From Irpex lacteus (taxonomy: Eukaryota; Basidiomycota; Agaricomycetes; Polyporales; Irpicaceae): 64,000 bases of DNA. The position numbers and the translations under genes were made by a program. The notes below the pieces were generated by a model that saw nothing but the letters and a program-made list of their open reading frames with translations, did no database searches and was not told where the DNA came from. Positions within the stretch are counted from its first letter, which is position 1. Each line of letters begins with the position of its first letter. The stretch lies in NCBI GenBank assembly GCA_001986395.2, contig MQVO02000010.1, positions 1 through 64,000 on the forward strand, written 5' to 3'. Positions 58,620 to 64,000 of this stretch are shown here, piece by piece.

Positions 58620-59750
58620 ATGAAGATGGACGGAGGTTGGGAAGATTACCTGCACTTTAACCCCCTCGGCGAGCACGTACTCTTCCCCTCATTACACCTC
58701 GACTCCCCAAGACGCGTTGTCGAAGGAATTATCCTGACGATCGTGATATGTGGTGCTGAACGGTGCGTGTACTGCGTTTATAATATATTCTGTCTCAGAC
58801 TGCTCAAGATAAGTCGCACTCGAAAACAGATGGTTGACCTACGCGATCAACACATATTGGGCACCTTTGAGGTGGACGCAACGGACGAGATTCCGTAAAG
58901 CACTATGGAAGGCGTCGTTGTATTGGACGGTGACCTTGCTACGACTGTGCGTATCCCAAAGGATGTGCAATTTGTTGACAGTATTCTGACGTGACGCCTC
59001 ATCGTAATTCGGCGTTTCCGCTAATAGGTTATACATGCTTATAGCGATGACCTACAACATGTGGTGAGTGTTCTCTTCTGGTGTTGGAATGGACTTGTGC
59101 GCTGATCGTTGTGTAGGCTCCTTCTCGCCACGGTATGTCAAAATCTAGCCCTACGTTTAATCGTGTTGATCATGTTTAATTCTTTCAGGTGACAACCCTT
59201 GCGATGGGACAGTTCATCATTGAATACATCGAGACGCCAGATCTTACCTCCTTGAAAGAGTACGTACCAACCAGCCCACTCTCTTAAGCATCCCGCCCAG
59301 AGTGCTAATTAATCTGCATGACCCATCCACAGCCTAGAGCGCGTTAAAGAGCCCCTCCTAGAAGCAGAAGAACCCTACGACTCCGCGTACCCACTCCACC
59401 CATACGGCGTACACGAACACGCAAACGATGAATACCCATACCGCCTATCCTCCTCCACCGACTCAACATCCTCACTCCCTCGCGCACACCCGTCCTCACC
59501 AGGCGGAAACATCAATCCTGAGCCCACCTCCTTCGGCCGGCCTCGGTCAAAATCAAAACCAGACGCTATATGGATACATCCCACGGAGTCGAATATCGCG
59601 CGGGCAGATGCGAGAGCTATTCAGTTGGGTCTTATAGAGGGTGATACGGACCTTGTGAGGGCTAATCAGTTGCCGTCGGAGGGCGAGACTGCTTGGGAGG
59701 TGGGGAAGGGGAGGGATGTTGCGAGGGAGATCATGAAGAGACAGACGTGA
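58620..59750 (+). CDS. Ctr-family copper transporter
   Basis: ATG 58620 gives MKMDGGWEDYLHFNPLGEHV, then FPSLHLDSPRRVVEGIILTI (first membrane helix region). Later exons give LIAMTYNMW with an M-x3-M copper motif in the second helix, and LLLATVTTLAMGQFIIEYIE as the third. Five short introns; stop at 59748-59750; about 270 aa. The C-terminal tail has His and Ser clusters (HPYGVHEHAND). The family forms trimers moving Cu(I) across plasma or vacuolar membrane. The extracellular N-terminus is short and poor in Met, as in the vacuolar Ctr2 type; this is an inference. Confidence 0.85.
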
Positions 59751-59999
59751 ACGCGTTGAAGGGCTGGTAACATAGACGGTTTGTGGATATATTATGTCTC
59801 TTTGTGTAATATTGTTAGAACCCAAGCTGTATTTTTTCCACTCTCGCTCCTAGCATAATTATTAGAGTTGTTTTCTGCAAATGGACAGGGGCGTGAAGGA
59901 TGCTGAGGCGTTACTCAAAAGCACTGTATGTCGAAATTACTGCAATACTATCTTTATGTACGCACAACAATATACCCTCTACCACGGTTCCAAAACCCC

Positions 60000-60903
60000 T
60001 CAAGCACTGGGCGTAGCGCCACCCTCCTCCTCCAAGCTCTTCTTCAGTCCCTCCAACGTCCTCGACAGCTTCGCCCCACCCGCCTCGTTCAACAAAGCCG
60101 CCAACTGCGCCGACGGCGCACTCAACAACCCCACAAGCTGCGCCCTCAACGTATCCAACGTCGGCAACTTCGCCACCTCCGACACCTCCGCCGCCTTGAA
60201 CACCCGTCCCTCAATCAACGCTCCGACGACTTTCAGATCCGGAGTGGGTTCCGGACGTTGACGCTTCACGCGGCGACCGGGGACGTACGCATCTACGGCG
60301 TCCTTCGCTTCTTGCGCAAGCTGTTCTTCTGTCTTGGCTTTGCGTGGGGGTACGGAGCGGGACATGGCGCGGATGACGGCGTCGAGTTGTGGGGGGTTGA
60401 AGTCGGGGAAGGAGAGCACTGCTAGCCCGGATTTTTTGCAGGCTCGCGAGGCCTTTGATGGTCTCTCCGTCAAGGGGTGCGTAGTTCCGTAATGCGACGC
60501 CGAAGTAGCTGGTGGATACTACTGTAAATTTGGGTAGGGCTGGAGGGTTGGTCACTGGTGCGGGTGAAAGGGTAGAGAGGGAGGGAGGTGGTGTGACATG
60601 TTTCGCAGCGGCTTTCTCGATGTCCCGGCGAAGCTTTGATATTCTCTGCACGGAGAAATCATTGTGTTCGAGAAAGATGAGCGGCGAGGACTTGCTGGTC
60701 TCAAAGAGGCGAGTATATTCTGCGACCTTGAAGGTCTTGCGTTCCGAATACGTACGGGGACCTTTGCGCTTTGGCCAGACTACCGAGGGAGTGATGCTAA
60801 CTTTCGTCCTCTTCGCAATAATCGACCATGGCGTTCTTGACGAAGACGCTGTCGACGAGGGAGTTGCTCGCAGCGTCGGTGCCAGCAGCGAGCGTGACAG
60901 CAT
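60000..60903 (-). CDS. Mitochondrial ribosomal protein uL10m, with apparent frameshift
   Basis: ATG at 60903 gives a mitochondrial-type leader (MLSRSLLAPTLRATPSSTAS, rich in Ser/Arg), then KRTKVSITPSVVWPKRKGPR and a uL10 body (FLEHNDFSVQRISKLRRDIE, FTVVSTSYFGVALRNYAPLD). The frame then changes at a run of six A on the coding strand (T6 at 60432-60437): one A fewer restores the continuation GLAVLSFPDFNPPQLDAVI to the stop at 60000-60002, through LPTLDTLRAQLVGLLSAPSAQ and the C-terminal helix. No intron explains the change. The protein builds the L7/L12 stalk base of the mitoribosome. Either an assembly error or slippage at A6. Confidence 0.75.
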
Positions 60904-61182
60904 TTTGGTCGAAGGTGAGTTATGGGCGCCAAAAGCAAGCTCTTACTTACACGCTTGTGGCCCACGTGCATGTCGGGTGGTGTTGAAGTACTAGTGTAAC
61001 TTGCGCACGGAACTTGTGAACAGCTCGGTTCATACACGACATCATGACAGAACATCCAAGGGCAGTGATACATTGGTTACAGGACTTTACATCGGCAATA
61101 CAACTCTTATGTTCTACAATGTTGGTTTGTTTCGTGTATTCTTACAGCCTCGAATCCTTCCGGTCGATGATGTTTCATTGCT

Positions 61183-62601
61183 TCAGGTGTCAGGAACAGG
61201 AGCCATACGCTCATGCTATAGATGCCATCAGTCATGAGTGCATAAGTCCTGACGCCTGAAGGCTTTGCTTACCTTCGAGCTGTCGAAGCCATCCAGACCA
61301 GACGCTACTCTTGTACCAGCAACCAGTGAGCTCCAATCCAGAGTCTCATAAACCTCCTCGCCACGAATTCGCTTAGCCTCATGAAGAGCACGAGCAGTCA
61401 AAAGATGCTGGTGCGCAGAGTCCTGACGACAACAAAGATCAGGAACTCGTCATAACTCTCGAATACAGAGAACATACCAGAGCAGGCATTGGAGAGTTTG
61501 TGTCAGCAGCCAACTTGCGAATGTGGGTGGAATCCTTGATACCACCGTCAATAGCGAAACCCTTGCTGCCGTCGAAGAGGTCGTTGACCATCTTATTGCC
61601 GTAGGCGACCAATCTACACAATCAAATCAGCTATCGTGCAAGACAGGACTATGGAGTACGCACGGCGGTGCAGGTAGCAGTTCCTTGATAAGCTCATGTG
61701 TCTGCGCGGGCTTGATTCCAGACTTCTCAGACAGCGTGAGCGCTTCAGCGAGGATCTCCAAACTTCCCAAAATAACAGAGTTTCCGATGAGCTTGAATGT
61801 AGGCGCTAGTGAGAAGGTCAATTGTGCATGTGAACCCTCGCGATCACGAGTGACGTACCTTTCTCCAAGTTACCGCCAAGGTCGATTACTTTGCGGCCTA
61901 CGCCGGGAACGAGGAGATGTGCGACTTCCTTCTTCGAACGGTAGTCGCCAGCCATTACGACGATAAGTTGACCAGCATCGGCTGCAGCGGGCGCGCCGAA
62001 GACTGGAGCCATTATCAGATGTGTGTGTGGGATGCTTGACAAGAGGTTGTCGAGTTCGCCTGAAAGCACAATGCATATGAGATCCGGGTGGTGGCCAGAT
62101 ATAGCAATGATTACGAACCTGCAACTGTGGGGTAAACAGTGCTAGTCTCTACGAATATCTTGTTCTTTGTGTTTGGTGTATCCTAGATAGAATGATATCG
62201 CCTTGGTTCGCTAATGGAGACTAGAGTAGGCTAACCTTCAAAGCAGCTGCGAATCCTTCATGCGCCTGCTTCACAACTGCATCGTTGGCCAGGTTGGTAA
62301 AGATGATATCGGCTTGGCGTGCAAGATCAGCAGGGTCGTCTACTATCTTGACTTTGTTCGAGCCCAGCTCCTTGAGGAGCTGCTCTGCCTTTGATCGCGA
62401 ACGGTTGCTCACGAGCAGTGCAGATGGTATCTTCTTAGCGAGATTGCGAGCCATGTAGTAGCCCATGGCACCAAGACCATAGAAACCGACTACGACTTCA
62501 TGGTGTGGGCTCTGGGGGCGAGAGAAGGGTACGTCCCCAGATTGGGCAGGCAGGCCCAGGTGCGCGAGATGACCATGGCTTGGGTCTCTGGAGAGCGACA
62601 T
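61183..62601 (-). CDS. Beta-hydroxyacid dehydrogenase, 3-hydroxyisobutyrate-dehydrogenase-like
   Basis: ATG at 62601 (MSLSRDPSHGHLAHLGLPAQ). The Rossmann fold begins VVVGFYGLGAMGYYMARNLA (GxGxMG), with SNRSRSKAEQLLKEL after it. Then ADIIFTNLANDAVVKQ, FVETSTVYPTVAGELDNLL (substrate loop), APVFGAPAAADAGQLIVVMA, and APTFKLIGNSVILGSLEILA, where the Lys of FKLIGN is the catalytic residue. The C-terminal helical domain has KGFAIDGGIKDSTHIRKLAA and LDWSSLVAGTRVASGLDGF. Several introns. The last exon is uncertain: either the frame ends at 61228-61230, or an intron of about 53 bp joins a short exon ending at 61183. Oxidises small beta-hydroxy acids with NAD(P). Confidence 0.85.
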
Positions 62602-62950
62602 GGTGGCTGCGGGTGAGATGTGAACGTAAATGAATATAGCTAGTCAATATTAAAGACCACAAAGTACCTGTAGAAGGGCGGGGATGGACGGCGATGGTGG
62701 TGGAAGGCAAGAGAGCAGTGACTGCTACGAATCTAAACACCAATCTCCCGCTTTCGACACTTTCCCAGGAGCGCGTCACAGGCGGCTAAGCATGATCTCC
62801 ACGTGGGTCTTCATCTACGTCGGGCGTCTGCCTATTCACGTCTTCTGGCAAGCAGCAACGCGGCGGTTGTTGCTCACAGTGCCGACCAAGTTCAATCAAG
62901 TTCAATTATTCCCGCAGCAAGCTCGACGCTGCCCACGACGACCGACGGCG
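62602..62950. promoter_or_regulatory. Divergent promoter region
   Basis: 349 bp between the dehydrogenase (minus) and kinase (plus) starts; no specific site recognised. Open frames here are not supported. Confidence 0.4.
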
Positions 62951-64000
62951 ATGGCACAATGGCAGGCACAGCAAGCCTTCGCGAAGAACGGACCAACGCT
63001 CATGCCTGGTCAGACCATCGCTGTCAACAAGTACACCGTGCAGGTCGAACGGTATCTTAGCCAGGGTAGGCGACCCTTTCAGCTGTAAACTTCGCCGAGA
63101 TCTCATGGCGAATTTCCAGGTGGTTTTGCCCACGTATATCTCGTCAGGACAGCACAACCCGTATACAACACGACGCATCATGTCCTAAAACGTATAGCAG
63201 TGCCCGATGAGGCAATGTTAACTGAGGTCAAGAAGGAGGTGGACATCATGGTGCGCTAGACACCAGTCAATTACGATCAAGCGCACTAATAGATTGCAGA
63301 GGATACTCAAAGGCCACCCAAATATTGTGCATCTTATTGACGCAGCCTCACATCGGATGGCTAACGGTGCATACGAGGTATTCATCCTAATGGAGTACTG
63401 CCCTGGCGGAGGAATCATCGACATGATGAACCGCCGACTACGAGAACGATTGACGGAAGCCGAGATCCTAACCATCTTCGTGGACGTCTGCGAGGGCCTC
63501 GCCGCCATGCACGCGTTGAAGCCACCTCTCCTCCATCGTGATCTTAAAGTCGAGAACATCCTCCAATCTTCCCCTACCTCGTACAAGTTATGCGACTTTG
63601 GAAGCGCCACTACGGTGCATAAAGTACCTTCGAATGGCGAGGAGCTCCGTGCCCTTCAGGCCGACTTGGATCGACATACCACGATGCAATATCGCGCGCC
63701 CGAGATGGTGAACCTAATGCAACGACGACCAATTGACGAGAAGAGCGACGTCTGGGCCCTCGGAGTCCTACTCTACAAGCTATGCTACTATACGACACCA
63801 TTCGAGGAGCGTGGACCGCTCGCGATCCAGAACGTCAATTACACTATACCACCATACCCTGTATATTCACAGAACATGAACGCATTGATTGGTGAGTAGC
63901 TGTACAACTCATCAAGTACACTAATGTCATAGCGCCTTGAATATTAGGCTCGATGCTGCGAGAGTACGGCACACAGCGACCGACTGTCTTCGAACTGCTC
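62951..64000 (+). CDS. Ser/Thr kinase of the Ark/Prk (AAK1/GAK-like) family, partial
   Basis: ATG 62951 gives MAQWQAQQAFAKNGPTLMPG, then VNKYTVQVERYLSQGGFAHV joined across an intron to YLVRTAQ. VLKRIAV carries the ATP-binding Lys; HPNIVHLIDAASHRMANGAYE; MEYCPGGGIIDMMNRRL; HRDLKVENIL; CDFGSATT; MQYRAPEMVNLM; SDVWALGVLLYKL. The window ends inside the kinase domain, just after the intron near 63893-63948. The motif set, especially the Gly-rich FAHV loop, GGGIIDMMNRRL and the DFGSAT activation segment, is typical of Ark1/Prk1/AAK1, which phosphorylate endocytic adaptors at cortical actin patches. Confidence 0.88.

Overview
The window is fungal nuclear DNA, most likely from a mushroom-forming basidiomycete (Agaricomycetes). 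Genes are dense and split by many 45-70 bp GT-AG introns. The gene set (PriA-type cysteine-rich secreted protein, GH43 arabinanases, AP-3 delta, Prp22, Ctr copper transporter) and a chromodomain Ty3/gypsy element fit that group. I cannot name the species. All identifications are my own reading of translations and motifs; no search was run.

Layout. 1-10853: an almost complete Ty3/gypsy chromovirus with identical LTRs over the 211 bases that can be compared. It has a frame-broken gag, an intact protease, RT-RNase H-integrase-chromodomain, and an extra 847-aa ORF between pol and the 3' LTR. 11099-14220: two genes of unknown function and a 21-bp perfect hairpin. 14727-30736: housekeeping genes: AP-3 delta, a 2OG-Fe(II) dioxygenase, an NTF2-like mRNA export factor, and two DEAH helicases (Prp22-like and DHX57/Ucp12-like) facing away from each other across a 209-bp promoter. 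30855-32299: the first of four GH43 endo-arabinanase genes. 33895-35580: a tandem array and a separate inverted copy of a 234-bp MITE-like element, each flanked by an 8-bp target-site duplication. 36343-37251: a PriA/CPL1-like secreted protein preceded by Kex2/Ste13-type repeated peptides. 37252-41699: gene-poor. 41700-47066: an FAD monooxygenase and a Ser-rich protein of unknown function. 48361-54348: three tandem GH43 genes. 54832-57494: exonuclease V with a PIP-box-like motif. 57715-58237: a nested inverted-repeat MITE. 58620-64000: Ctr transporter, mitochondrial uL10 (frame-broken), a beta-hydroxyacid dehydrogenase and the start of an Ark/Prk-type kinase.

How the parts fit. The four GH43 genes encode secreted enzymes of the same type and share an 18-bp upstream motif, which suggests one co-regulated pectin/arabinan-degrading set that grew by duplication. 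The retroelement shows three possible translational-recoding sites: a UAAUG stop/start overlap, a short frame overlap before the protease, and an in-frame UGA-CUA stop with a downstream stem-loop between protease and RT. Two host genes contain apparent one-base homopolymer frameshifts, so assembly error must be ruled out before over-reading the frame breaks, including those in gag.
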